DNA of 64,000 nucleotides from Zetaproteobacteria bacterium CG06_land_8_20_14_3_00_59_53 (GCA_002779605.1 PEWE01000033.1:90805-154804); one strand, 5' to 3'; counted from the first letter of the stretch, positions 32,159-41,346 are shown. The notes: a model not told the origin generated them from the sequence alone. Made by a program: numbers and translations.

Positions 32159-34191
32159 CAGGGCTGAACTGGCAGGGTCTGGTATGCCGGATCGGCCTGC
32201 TCAGGGACCGATGCTGCCGGATCAGCAGGCGGCACCGCAGCGTCCGGCTTGAGGGTGGGGTTCATCTTGTCCGGCATCGGGGTTTCCTTCTGCGGGAAGA
32301 GGATCGTACCCTCGTACTTCTGACTGTCATACACATCCTGTACGTCGCGGTATTTTTCCTCGGTGATGCCCTGTAGATCGCGCTTGCTGCGAATGATGTG
32401 CGGCTTGAGGAAGACCATCAGATTGGTCTTGGTACGCGAATTCTCGGTAAATTTGAACGGCTCGCTAATCAACGGAATCGAGCCGATACACGGCACTCGC
32501 TGCACACCCTTGGTGTTGTCGTCACGCATCAGACCGCCTAGCACGATGATGTTGCCGTCAGCTGCCAGCACGGTGGTCTTGATAGAACGTTTGTTGGTGA
32601 TGATGTCGCTGGCATTCACGTTGGCCTGCGTGGGCGCCACGCTGGAAATCTCCTGGAAGATTTTCAGCCGGATGGTATCACCCTCGGAGATCTGCGGCGT
32701 GACGCGCAGCGTCAGGCCGACATCCTGGCGCTGCACGGTATTGAACAGATTCGTGGTTGTCGCATTGTTGGCGCTGGTGCCGGTCAGAAAAGGCACGTTC
32801 TGGCCGACGATGATCTCGGCCTCTTCATTGTCCATGGTCAGGATATTCGGTGTGGAGAGCACATTGGTGTCGGTCTTGGTTTCCAGCGCGCGCAGGAGAG
32901 CACCGAGATTGTAGAAGGTATTGCCACCGACCGCGATCGTGCCCTGCACCACGCCGACCGCGATGCCGTTGCCCGGCGCCAGCGGGTTGGCCGCCACGGT
33001 ATTGATGTTCACTCCGCCCTGATTGGTAAACGTCGTGCCTCCGATAGCCTGTCTTCCCACGCTATTCGGGTTGCCCAGACCACGGAACTCCATACCGAAC
33101 TGCTGCGCGCCGCTGGCGGTGATCTCGATGATCAGAGCCTCGACCAGCACCTGCAGGCGGCGGATATCCAGTTTATCGATCAAGTTGCCCAGGCCGGGAC
33201 GGTCACCGGAATCGGCGGTGATCAGCAGCGCATTGGTCGCGGGATCCGCGACCACCTTCACATCGCCTGAAAACAACGCCCTGCCCGGCGCGCGGCCGCC
33301 CGCCGGTGCTGCGGCCGCAGCATCGCCGGTCTGACCCGAGATCAGGCTGTTGATCACCTTGGCGACATCCTCCGCATCGGCATTCTTCAGGTAGCGAACA
33401 TACAGGCGGTCGTTGTCTGTCGGCGGCGAGATGTCGAGCTTCTCGACCATGCGGATGACTTCGCTGAGCAGTTGCGGCGCCGCCACCACGATCAACATAT
33501 TGCCCGGCTGATAGGCCATCGCCTTCACCGTGCCCATCGCGCCCTGCGTCGGTCCGCTGTAAAGCTGGGTCAAGGCTGCCGACACCTTGTCGGCCGAAGC
33601 ATGTTCAAGCATGAAAACCTTCACTCCCATGGCTTCGTTGCGATCCAGCAGGCGGACCACTTCGCGGATGCGCTGGATATTGGCCCCGGAGTCGGTCATC
33701 AGCAGCATATTGCCGTTCGGATATACAGAAAGATTGCTGTTCGGCGGCACCAGTGGACGCAGGATGGCCATCAACTGCGAGGCATCGGCGTATTTCAGCC
33801 GGATCACCTCGGTCACCATGCCGTCTCCGCCCTTCTCACCGTCTGCTGCTCTGGAAGTCACCGGCAGCGGCTTCTGCACACCCTCGGCACGTGGCACGAT
33901 CTTCACCACACTGCCGCTTTCTACAGCGGCAAAACCGTTCACCTCGAGCACCGAAAGAAACACAGCATAGGCCTCGCTCTCGGAAACAGGACTCGGGGAG
34001 ATGATTGTCACCTTGCCCTTCACACGGTTATCAATCAGGAAGTTGCGGCCGGAGAATCCGGCGACGAACTCGATGAAAGCGCGGATATCCGCATCCTTGA
34101 AGTTCAGGGTCACATCACGCGCCATCGCTGCGGGAACAGATACGGCAAGCAGCACCATCGCAGCAACCATTCCAAGTATAAAACGCTTCAA
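32158..34191 (-). CDS. gspD: Type II secretion outer-membrane secretin D
   Basis: 677 aa if TTG at 34191, which GAGGGG precedes at good spacing and which begins a clean signal peptide; ATG at 34230 adds 13 residues. N0/N1-N3 domains (VTLNFKDADIRAFIEFVAG, then three KH-like repeats with EVIRLKYADA, VKVFMLEHASADKV, LYVRYLKNADAEDV) are followed by the secretin barrel (GGLMRDDNTKGVQRVPCIG, TNLMVFLKPHIIRS). A proline-rich C-terminal S-domain-like tail is present. It forms the outer-membrane exit channel. Confidence 0.97.
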   Translation of the reverse strand: MKRFILGMVAAMVLLAVSVPAAMARDVTLNFKDADIRAFIEFVAGFSGRNFLIDNRVKGKVTIISPSPVSESEAYAVFLSVLEVNGFAAVESGSVVKIVPRAEGVQKPLPVTSRAADGEKGGDGMVTEVIRLKYADASQLMAILRPLVPPNSNLSVYPNGNMLLMTDSGANIQRIREVVRLLDRNEAMGVKVFMLEHASADKVSAALTQLYSGPTQGAMGTVKAMAYQPGNMLIVVAAPQLLSEVIRMVEKLDISPPTDNDRLYVRYLKNADAEDVAKVINSLISGQTGDAAAAAPAGGRAPGRALFSGDVKVVADPATNALLITADSGDRPGLGNLIDKLDIRRLQVLVEALIIEITASGAQQFGMEFRGLGNPNSVGRQAIGGTTFTNQGGVNINTVAANPLAPGNGIAVGVVQGTIAVGGNTFYNLGALLRALETKTDTNVLSTPNILTMDNEEAEIIVGQNVPFLTGTSANNATTTNLFNTVQRQDVGLTLRVTPQISEGDTIRLKIFQEISSVAPTQANVNASDIITNKRSIKTTVLAADGNIIVLGGLMRDDNTKGVQRVPCIGSIPLISEPFKFTENSRTKTNLMVFLKPHIIRSKRDLQGITEEKYRDVQDVYDSQKYEGTILFPQKETPMPDKMNPTLKPDAAVPPADPAASVPEQADPAYQTLPVQP

Positions 34192-34232
34192 ACCAGACCC
34201 CTCATGTATCCTGCGCTGCCGCATCTGCATAC

Positions 34233-35096
34233 TCAGCGGATGTCGAAATGTAACCGTTGCACGGCACCGGCGCGAGTGATTTCAAGATCGAGGCTATTGG
34301 CTGTCTGCAAGGCCTGAAACAGGGCGATACCCTTTTCCGGACTGGCGACTTCCTCCCCGTTCACCCTGCGGATCACATCACCATTCTGCAGTCCGGCCTG
34401 CTCGTACAACGAACCCGGAACGATGTCCTGAATGAGAAAACCGTCCGGGTTGCCGTTGGTCTGGTGCGGCACGGCCAGTGCACCGGTCAGCAGGCCGGGC
34501 AGGTCCTGCATCTGCGACTGGATGGCATCACGCGTGAAAACCTGGGATGCAACAGGCATAGCGGGCATAGTAGATGCAGCCGGTCCGGGTGCCGTGGCAG
34601 GAAACATGGCCCCGCTATCGCCAAGCGAACCCTTGGCCATCAGCACCTTTTCCCTGCGCCCCCGGTTATCCACGACGATGGCATCAGCTTCGACCTCGAT
34701 CAGCGAGACACCCGGTTGGATATCCGTACCGATCTGCACCACCTTCTCATCGCCCGCACCCAGTTGCATCACGGCAAAGGAACGATCGCCGGCCACCACC
34801 GTGCCAAGCAACCGGATGTTCAGTCGCGTCGGCGCAGCAGCCACAGGGGCTGTTGTCTGCACAGCGGCAGGCGGAGCGACCACCTGTTTGCCGAAGAGCG
34901 GGAAGGCGGAAATAGCGGCCGCATCGGGAAACTGCTGGGCAGCATCCGCAGCACTGGTGCCCTGAACAGCATATCCGGCTGTTCCGCCAGTCAGCCAACC
35001 GGCCACCAGCCATGCCGCCAGCAGAACAAGAATCACCTCGACCGCACGCGGCAACCAGGCAGCGAATGAACGTGATGCGGGTGCAATACTCGACAT
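34233..35096 (-). CDS. gspC: Type II secretion inner-membrane protein C
   Basis: 287 aa from ATG 35096. An N-terminal membrane helix (VEVILVLLAAWLVAGWL) is followed by a long periplasmic linker, the homology-region domain (RLNIRLLGTVVAGDRSFAVMQL) that contacts the secretin, and a C-terminal PDZ domain (LQNGDVIRRVNGEEVASPEKG). The frame is open to 35165, but that position lies inside a hairpin, so the nearer ATG is preferred. First gene of the gspC-M operon. Confidence 0.95.
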   Translation of the reverse strand: MSSIAPASRSFAAWLPRAVEVILVLLAAWLVAGWLTGGTAGYAVQGTSAADAAQQFPDAAAISAFPLFGKQVVAPPAAVQTTAPVAAAPTRLNIRLLGTVVAGDRSFAVMQLGAGDEKVVQIGTDIQPGVSLIEVEADAIVVDNRGRREKVLMAKGSLGDSGAMFPATAPGPAASTMPAMPVASQVFTRDAIQSQMQDLPGLLTGALAVPHQTNGNPDGFLIQDIVPGSLYEQAGLQNGDVIRRVNGEEVASPEKGIALFQALQTANSLDLEITRAGAVQRLHFDIR

Positions 35097-35151
35097 AGCA
35101 ACGCAGCTTATCGGGCATTGCCAGCGAATGCATCCCTGCCGATCATCTGAT

Positions 35152-35162
35152 GCATTATAAGA
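35152..35162 (-). promoter_or_regulatory. Possible -10 element of the gspC operon
   Basis: TTATAATGCA on the minus strand, about 60 bases upstream of the gspC ATG and just past the hairpin at 35162-35190. No well-spaced -35 is evident (TTGTC occurs too close). Confidence 0.4.
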
Positions 35163-35190
35163 CAAAGCCCCGGCATCGCCGGGGCTTTGT
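35162..35190. terminator. Bidirectional intrinsic terminator
   Basis: Perfect 13-bp inverted repeat (ACAAAGCCCCGGC and its complement) with a 3-base loop, 26 bases past the stop of the 567-aa exported protein. On either strand the 3' arm ends in GGGGCTTTGT. It separates that gene from the gspC promoter. Confidence 0.75.
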
Positions 35191-35215
35191 CTGTGAACTC
35201 ATCCCTTAAGTGGGC

Positions 35216-36919
35216 TCAACGGATGCTTGGTTGCTGCTGGGAAAGCACAATCGCCCGCTTTTGCGCAGTGGTAAAAGCGGTCGTGCCGTCTGTTGTGCCT
35301 CCAACAGAGGCTATGATATTTGCAACATTGGTCTTGAATGCGATCTTTGCTGCATTGCGCTGTGCTGCCGTTTCAGTTCCCGTATAAACACCGAAACGGG
35401 TGAACTCGGCAATTTGCAGATCTTCCTGTATGCCCTGCAATGCGGCAAACGATGTAGGAACGCCGGGGAAGGTGGATCGGGCTGCTGTCCATACGCCACC
35501 GCCTCCCTGACAGGAGTTTTTATCAAAGAACGGGCCACCGGCTCCACCGGCACAAGAACCCATCCAGATCAGATTAGCAGGAATGGGAATAGAGGATCGC
35601 GAATAACTAAGCGAACCACCCGCGGCCAGAGCACTGGCAACAAAATTCGTCGCACCCGTCTGAGGAATCGGCCAGTTCACCTGATTGCCATTAAAATCCC
35701 AATAGCTTCCGACTCCGCTGGCCGCCAATTGCCCCTGAGTCACAACATTACCGAGTCCCGTTGCGATATTGGTCTGCATCTGGGTGATTTCGGGGTTGGT
35801 TGAAGCGATACTGGTCTGGAAGGTGCCGAAGGCCGCCTGGTAGGCATTATCAATGGCTGTCCGGATGGCAGGTGTCATCGGCCAGTTCACCGGATCATCA
35901 AAATACTTGGCGTAGGTGGTATCGATCGCCGCCATTGCCGTACCGAGAGCCGCGACAGCTGTGTTGAAGCGGGTCACAGCCGTACCGCTGACACCAAGCG
36001 TGTTCAGCATTGACGCGTATCTGGCCTGCACCTTCTGCACGCCGATCCGGGTGCTGAAACTGTTCACCGACTGCATCATACTATTGCGCACCGAGGCGCT
36101 CATCGCCGCCATCGCTGCCGCACCTGCTCCGGTATTCACTTTATCGCCCGCCGTATCAAACGCAGCCAGGAAAACATCCAGATCGATACCTGCTGCTTCG
36201 GCCGCATCAATCACAATATCACCCAACAGACCGGCAGCCTTGGCCATGTCGGCCTGAGCCTGAGCCGGGGTGTCCACGGCGCTCTTGAACAAGCTGGTGA
36301 AATGACTTAGATCCTTCTTGCCGGTATTTGCACATACAAGCTTCTGCTTGAATGTGGTGAGCTGGGCTGCGGTCACACCATTGGCCAGCATATCCGGCTC
36401 CATGCCATTGATCACAGCTTCCTGACCAATCGTTCCGATGCTGCTGATATCGGTTGGTGTCAGCACATCGGTACGGGTAAACATCAAGCCGAACAGCACG
36501 GCAAGCGGGTCATCCGAACCGATCAATGCCCCCATCGTCACCATCGCCTCCCCCTGCTTGGTGGACACACCGTTGGCACCGAGCCCGTTCGTCGCGTTGG
36601 CTGGAGGTGCGGGCGCAAATGAGCGACGCACCACGGTTGCCGTATCTGCTGCCGTGGTCACCTTGATCGACAGGAAATTCGATGTCGGGCAGGTCGGCAC
36701 ATTACTGAAGGTAAAGGCGATCTTGCCGTTGGCATCCGAGATCACCGTTGTACTGCTGACGGCGGAAACGGTGCCGTTACTGAGAAATTTCTCCAGGGTC
36801 ACAATAAAGCTGGTGTTTGCTGCCAAAGGCGCTGTCGCGGCATATGCGGAGCCTGCAAACGATGCAATGGATAACGCACCTGCAAGCAGCATAAAACGAA
36901 TATCAAAATACTTGTTCAT
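35216..36919 (-). CDS. Exported protein of unknown function beside the T2SS genes
   Basis: 567 aa with a classical signal peptide cleaved near residue 28 (AYA|A), then a long Ala/Thr/Ser-rich sequence. An N-terminal Ig-like segment (FIVTLEKFLSNGTVSAVSST) is followed by mostly helical stretches (SVRNSMMQSVNSF, RFNTAVAALGTAMAAIDTTY) and a small cysteine pair (GSCAGGAGG...NSCQGGGG). No known domain. AGGAGG before the ATG. It lies between gspC and the lipoproteins, so it is a candidate T2SS substrate; this is inference. Confidence 0.7.
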   Translation of the reverse strand: MNKYFDIRFMLLAGALSIASFAGSAYAATAPLAANTSFIVTLEKFLSNGTVSAVSSTTVISDANGKIAFTFSNVPTCPTSNFLSIKVTTAADTATVVRRSFAPAPPANATNGLGANGVSTKQGEAMVTMGALIGSDDPLAVLFGLMFTRTDVLTPTDISSIGTIGQEAVINGMEPDMLANGVTAAQLTTFKQKLVCANTGKKDLSHFTSLFKSAVDTPAQAQADMAKAAGLLGDIVIDAAEAAGIDLDVFLAAFDTAGDKVNTGAGAAAMAAMSASVRNSMMQSVNSFSTRIGVQKVQARYASMLNTLGVSGTAVTRFNTAVAALGTAMAAIDTTYAKYFDDPVNWPMTPAIRTAIDNAYQAAFGTFQTSIASTNPEITQMQTNIATGLGNVVTQGQLAASGVGSYWDFNGNQVNWPIPQTGATNFVASALAAGGSLSYSRSSIPIPANLIWMGSCAGGAGGPFFDKNSCQGGGGVWTAARSTFPGVPTSFAALQGIQEDLQIAEFTRFGVYTGTETAAQRNAAKIAFKTNVANIIASVGGTTDGTTAFTTAQKRAIVLSQQQPSIR

Positions 36920-36951
36920 GATTCCTCCTCTGAATCCGTTATGCGCGGTTA

Positions 36952-37092
36952 TCAGGCACCGCTGCCAGACACACCTGCTCCAGTTGTCGTGCCGCCACCC
37001 GAGTTACTGCCGCAAGCTGCAAGCCCGACCGCAGCAACAAACAAGGCAATGACAATCACCACATGATGTGCATGTGTTCGCATATATCTCAT
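36952..37092 (-). CDS. 46-aa micro-lipoprotein
   Basis: A complete small ORF: signal MRYMRTHAHHVVIVIALFVA, lipobox GLAAC, then a Gly/Ser/Thr tail of about 20 residues. AGGAG before the ATG. The signal and lipobox resemble the 730-aa lipoprotein's N-terminus (MKYIRQHARHAMLLVVLFVS, LAGLAAC), so it looks like a free lipoprotein tip or a decayed copy of that protein. 32 bases upstream of the 567-aa protein gene. Confidence 0.7.
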   Translation of the reverse strand: MRYMRTHAHHVVIVIALFVAAVGLAACGSNSGGGTTTGAGVSGSGA

Positions 37093-37213
37093 GGTATCTC
37101 TCCTGTTGGGGATTTTGGTCTGAAGTTCCTCTTCCCGACCAGTACAGGCTAAACAAAAAACATGGCGGAAATCAAGACGGAATACTTCCCGCTCTGCCTC
37201 TGCCGTCGGGGAA

Positions 37214-37247
37214 CACAAAAAAAGAGGCGCCCCAGGGGCGCCTCTTT
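37214..37247 (-). terminator. Intrinsic terminator of the 730-aa lipoprotein gene
   Basis: Perfect inverted repeat AAAGAGGCGCCCC (37221-37233) and its complement (37235-37247), followed on the minus strand by a run of seven T. 20 bases downstream of the stop at 37267. Confidence 0.85.
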
Positions 37248-37266
37248 CTGCATCATCTACAGGTAG

Positions 37267-39459
37267 CTACTGCGTGATGAAGGCCTCGCCGACCTCGCTG
37301 ACGGTACCGGTCGCACTGGCGCTGACCGCGTAGAGCGCCTTGGTGCCGCCGATCGGCCAGACGATGTCCACATAGTCGCCGCCGGTCATGGCACCGTTGA
37401 TATGATAGACGCCGGGCTTGGTAGCCGGCACAGCATCAATCGACAGGGTCGAGGTGGAAGCCGTGCCGCCTGCCGGGGTGGCGACCAGCGTGGCCGAACC
37501 TGCGGTCGTGGCGGTGGGAGCCGTCGTGATGGTCAGCGTACCGGTGTTATAGGCGGTCGAGAATCCCGCGTAGCTGCTGGCATAGATGGTGCGAGCCAGG
37601 AAATTCAGCGTGCCGGTAAAGCTAGGCGTCGCCGTACTGGCCTGATCATGCACGAAGCCGATGAAATTGGACGGGTAGTCCCGCATATTGCCGGGCAGAC
37701 CTCCGGGAGGTGTACCACCCATGATTTCCTCACCCTGTATCGCACCGGACTCGTAGAATTCCACGACGCGCAGGTGATCGTCCGTCGCACTGGTCAGGAT
37801 GTTTTCCGCGAAATTATCGTTCGCATCCTTCTTCATCACGAACATGCTTCCCTGGAACACCATCAATTCAGGCGAACCGGTCGAGGTATCCCAGAAACCG
37901 TTGCCGATCGTTCCGTTTGTCAGAGCCGCAGGAAGGGTCATCGGACCGGCTATCTGCGGGGTCAGCCCCTGAGCCAACGCAGCAGTCCGGCTCAGGCCCG
38001 GCATGCCGGGATGGATATTCGCGATGGTGATGTCCTCCACTGCGGAAAGCGCGAAGGGATTCGGTGCCACGCTGTCCACCTTGGACATGTACGATTCACC
38101 CACCTGGGTGATCTTGCCCGCCGAAGGACCGAGTCGGGGAACGATGAAATAGATGCCCCGGCGCAGACCGACTGCTGTGGCGACATACAAATCATAGGTG
38201 GCGCCATCTGTGAAGGTGAAAACCAACAGGTTCGTCGGAATGGTCGAGGAAATGACGTAGGTTCCCGTTCCGAATGTCAGGGTTGAAACAGCCCCGCTGT
38301 CCAGGCTGCCTGCATCCGTCCGCAGAGTCATGCTGCCCATGGTGACCGACCCCGTGCCCACATTGACGGCAGTCACTGCTGCCCGGCCCCAGTTCACACG
38401 CGGAACACCGGTGGTAAATATATCGCGCGCCACGATATTCATCAGGCCTGAAGTCACCCCCGGTGAATAGAAGCTGGACACAAAGGTGGCCAGACCTGCC
38501 GCGTTGATGCCCGTGGTCGGAATCAGTGTGCCGACAAAAAGACCTTTGGTCATTGTCGGACCGGCCACGACAAGGTCGGTGTAATTACCCGACATACTGC
38601 CGTTCAGACCAAGGTTGCCTACCACCCGGGTAATCGTGGTGGGAGCAGTGGTGCTGTCGACAATATTCATCACGACACTGGAACCGACAACCTTGCCGGT
38701 AATGAAATTGCCGCCGGTCGTACCTGTAATGTCACCGTTTGCCGCGACGGCGATGGCCCCGTCAACGAAGTTCCCGTTTGCCGGATTGACCAGGGCTGCG
38801 GTATTGGCAAGCGCCGTTGCGCCGGTCACATCGGATTCGGAAACCGTGATGGCGAATATCTTGTAATTCCCGGCCGTGACCGTGCCGCCTGTGGTGCCTG
38901 CGGTCAGCTTCTTGAACGCGGCGGTTTTCAGACCCGCGTTGGCGGTGAGCGACGGATCTTCATACAGGCCGTTGGTCCCCGTGTTGCCCGCCAGTCCGAA
39001 GGCTGTCTGCGCATTGGTCTGCGCTGCCGCCAGCGTATCTCCCCTTCCCACACGCTCGAACACATCCTTGGTCAGCGGGGTGACATTGAACGAGGTCAGT
39101 GCGTTCGCACCCGTCGTGTTACCGACAAACATCATGGTGGGCGCAGGCATACCCGTATCAAGGTCGGTACCGCCCGTGGCCTTGATGTAGATAGGGTCAG
39201 GTGCCGTGGCCACCGTCAAAGTAATCGTAAATGCACCGGCGGTATCGGTTGAGCCAGTGCCGACCTGCGTAGTCATCGCCAGATCGCTGTACAGAGTCAG
39301 GGTTGCGCCACTTACGCGACCGTCAACCACGGTACCGCTCAATGAGGCATTCGGTGTTGTAGTGGCCGTTCCGCCGCCGCAGGCCGCGAGCCCTGCCAGC
39401 GACACAAAAAGCACGACAAGAAGCATCGCATGACGAGCATGCTGTCGAATGTATTTCAT
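37267..39459 (-). CDS. 730-aa surface lipoprotein of unknown function with repeated domain
   Basis: Lipoprotein signal MKYIRQHARHAMLLVVLFVS and lipobox GLAAC, then a Thr/Gly/Val-rich, beta-predicted protein. The first Ig/peptidase-associated segment (LSGTVVDGRVSGATLTLYSD...GAFTITLTVA) is like a carboxypeptidase-regulatory fold. Two copies of another domain occur: one around 390-470 (GTYVISSTI...LYVATAVG...KITQVGESYM) and one at the C-terminus (GVYHINGAM...LYAVSASA...VSEVGEAFI). GGGAG precedes ATG 39459. It neighbours the T2SS genes, so it may be a secreted or surface cargo. Confidence 0.75.
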   Translation of the reverse strand: MKYIRQHARHAMLLVVLFVSLAGLAACGGGTATTTPNASLSGTVVDGRVSGATLTLYSDLAMTTQVGTGSTDTAGAFTITLTVATAPDPIYIKATGGTDLDTGMPAPTMMFVGNTTGANALTSFNVTPLTKDVFERVGRGDTLAAAQTNAQTAFGLAGNTGTNGLYEDPSLTANAGLKTAAFKKLTAGTTGGTVTAGNYKIFAITVSESDVTGATALANTAALVNPANGNFVDGAIAVAANGDITGTTGGNFITGKVVGSSVVMNIVDSTTAPTTITRVVGNLGLNGSMSGNYTDLVVAGPTMTKGLFVGTLIPTTGINAAGLATFVSSFYSPGVTSGLMNIVARDIFTTGVPRVNWGRAAVTAVNVGTGSVTMGSMTLRTDAGSLDSGAVSTLTFGTGTYVISSTIPTNLLVFTFTDGATYDLYVATAVGLRRGIYFIVPRLGPSAGKITQVGESYMSKVDSVAPNPFALSAVEDITIANIHPGMPGLSRTAALAQGLTPQIAGPMTLPAALTNGTIGNGFWDTSTGSPELMVFQGSMFVMKKDANDNFAENILTSATDDHLRVVEFYESGAIQGEEIMGGTPPGGLPGNMRDYPSNFIGFVHDQASTATPSFTGTLNFLARTIYASSYAGFSTAYNTGTLTITTAPTATTAGSATLVATPAGGTASTSTLSIDAVPATKPGVYHINGAMTGGDYVDIVWPIGGTKALYAVSASATGTVSEVGEAFITQ

Positions 39460-39471
39460 CTTGTTCTCCCT

Positions 39472-39502
39472 GAAAAAAAGAATCGCGGGTACCCCGCCCG
39501 CG
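39472..39502 (-). promoter_or_regulatory. Terminator-like hairpin in the leader of the 730-aa lipoprotein gene
   Basis: CGCGGG/CCCGCG (39484-39489 with 39497-39502) followed on the minus strand by ATTC and seven T, ending a few bases before the ribosome-binding site. Because no minus-strand gene lies upstream to be terminated, it could be an attenuator. A TTGCTT/TATCAA pair with 17-base spacing just upstream could be the promoter. Confidence 0.45.
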
Positions 39503-39528
39503 TGCTCATATTGATAGACCATAACCAG

Positions 39529-39573
39529 AAAAAAAGCAAGGCTTAATTGATTTGTGGGAAAACAAAACCTTGC
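39529..39573 (-). terminator. Second hairpin with T-run between gspN and the lipoprotein gene
   Basis: GCAAGG (39536-39541) pairs with CCTTGC (39568-39573) across a 26-base loop and is followed on the minus strand by seven T. The long loop makes it a weak terminator. Confidence 0.3.
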
Positions 39574-39632
39574 CTGCCGACATGCCCGCGATACGGTGCG
39601 TTACCCGAAGGAAACAAGGAGTCGGTAAGCCC

Positions 39633-40400
39633 ATGGCATTCCAGATCAAGAAAACACATCTCCAGCTTGCAGCCCTGTTCCTGCTCGCGCTGCCGGTGTT
39701 TGTCTGGATACAATGGCAACCGCAGACATGGCTGAACGGACAGCTCGCAACGCAGGGTATGCAAGGCACGCTACACTATGCATCGGTGAGTAAATCCTTC
39801 CCCGGCTTGCAACTTGAAGGGGTAAATATCAGCGCTCCGGGAATGAACCCATTGGCACTGCAAAGCCTGCTGCTTCGCCCTGCCTTTTCCACACTTCTGA
39901 GCGGCTCCCCCGGCCTTTTTACCAAAGCGGATAGCGAAGGTATCAGTGCCGAATCCGTGATAGCCATGCGAGACAAACAGCTTGAGCTTGGCGACGTGCA
40001 TCTGCATGCCGATGCGGCATCCCTGTCGCACTTCGATTCCCGACTGCTGCTGCTCGGCTTGTCGGGTTCGCTGGACTTGCAGGGACGTATGCTGCTGCAA
40101 ATGGAAACCGCTCTACCTCTGGATGGCAATATCGATCTGAACTGGGATAAGCCCTCCTCGCTTCTGCTTCCACCGGGCATGGAAAAAATGCAGCTGACAG
40201 TGAATGCGGCCGATGCTGAAGGTGCGAAGATATGGAATTGGAAGATTGAGAGTACACCGGACATCGTCACTGGCGAAGGCAAGATCGTGGCCGGTGGCGC
40301 TGATATCCGTCAATGGTTGCTGCGCGGCAAATTACGTACCATGAAAGGCGGTGCAGAGATGGTGCTTTCAGGCACACTCGGCGCTCCGCATTTGCAATAA
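39633..40400 (+). CDS. gspN: Type II secretion system protein N
   Basis: 255 aa: one N-terminal membrane helix (LAALFLLALPVFVWIQW) and a periplasmic domain (GTLHYASVSKSFPGLQLEGVNI, RPAFSTLLSGSPG, LWLDG-type strands) of the GspN family. An AAGGAG stands upstream of ATG 39633. Unlike most loci it is not in the gspC-M operon but on the opposite strand, separated by the lipoproteins. Convergence with gsp genes by function, not transcription. Confidence 0.8.
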   Translation: MAFQIKKTHLQLAALFLLALPVFVWIQWQPQTWLNGQLATQGMQGTLHYASVSKSFPGLQLEGVNISAPGMNPLALQSLLLRPAFSTLLSGSPGLFTKADSEGISAESVIAMRDKQLELGDVHLHADAASLSHFDSRLLLLGLSGSLDLQGRMLLQMETALPLDGNIDLNWDKPSSLLLPPGMEKMQLTVNAADAEGAKIWNWKIESTPDIVTGEGKIVAGGADIRQWLLRGKLRTMKGGAEMVLSGTLGAPHLQ

Positions 40401-40419
40401 GAGAATTGCATCTGAGCCG

Positions 40420-41346
40420 ATGATCTGGCATTTACTTTCCCGGCAACTGGCCCCGCTCACCCTGGCTGGCGCCATCGCCGCTTATCTGCATCCGCCTCTG
40501 TTCCTGTTTCTGAAGGATTACTTTCTCTGGCTGTTCGCCGCCACCATGTTCGCTCTGGGAGTGGTACTTCAACCCGAAGAAGCACGCGACGCCATGAAGC
40601 ATCCGGCCCGCATCGGACTCGGTGTGCTCACCCAGTTTTCCGTGATGCCTCTGCTCGGCTTTGCGGCAGCCAGCCTTGCTGTGTCTCAGGGGGTATCCCC
40701 GATGCTGGCGCTCGGCTTTATTATCGTCGGTTGCGCGCCCGGGGCGATGGCCAGCAACGTGATCACCTATCTGGCCGGTGGTGCCGTGGCATTTTCCATT
40801 GCCATGACCATGTTGGCCACCGTGCTTTCCCCGCTGCTCACCCCGCTGCTGGTGGAGATACTCGGCAAGGCCTATATGGATATCCCCTTCTGGCCGATGA
40901 TGCAGACCATCCTGCTTACCGTGGCTCTGCCGCTGGGGCTCGGCATCGTGTTGCGCCGTCATCTCGGGGATTTCAAGGCAAGCGCTGAGCAAATGGCACC
41001 GGGAATCGCCGCACTGGCCATCATCCTGATCTGCAGTTACGCCGTAGCCGCCAATCAGGGACGCATCGCCGATACCCCGATGCTGGTGGTCGGGTTGGTG
41101 ATCCTGCTCAATGCGCTGGGCTATCTGCTGGGCTGGCTGGCTGGACACCTGTTCCGTTTCGATCTTTCGCACCGCATCACGCTGAGCATCGAGATCGGCA
41201 TGCAGAATGCGGGGCTGGGAGTGGCTCTGGCCCTAAAACATTTCCAGCCTGAGACCGCCCTGCCGGGGGCGCTTTTCGCAGTGTGGTGCATCATCACCGC
41301 CGCCGGCATGACCCGCCTGCTCAACAGCCGGCGGGCAGTGGCCTAG
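40420..41346 (+). CDS. Bile acid:sodium symporter (SBF) family transporter
   Basis: 308 aa, about ten membrane helices with short loops. The SBF signature ALGFIIVGCAPGAMASNVITYLAGG (about 98-122) and IEIGMQNAGLGVALALKHF near the C-terminus identify the family, which carries organic anions with sodium; bacterial substrates vary. Begins at ATG 40420, 20 bases after gspN, and is convergent with gltA (stops overlap). Confidence 0.9.
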   Translation: MIWHLLSRQLAPLTLAGAIAAYLHPPLFLFLKDYFLWLFAATMFALGVVLQPEEARDAMKHPARIGLGVLTQFSVMPLLGFAAASLAVSQGVSPMLALGFIIVGCAPGAMASNVITYLAGGAVAFSIAMTMLATVLSPLLTPLLVEILGKAYMDIPFWPMMQTILLTVALPLGLGIVLRRHLGDFKASAEQMAPGIAALAIILICSYAVAANQGRIADTPMLVVGLVILLNALGYLLGWLAGHLFRFDLSHRITLSIEIGMQNAGLGVALALKHFQPETALPGALFAVWCIITAAGMTRLLNSRRAVA

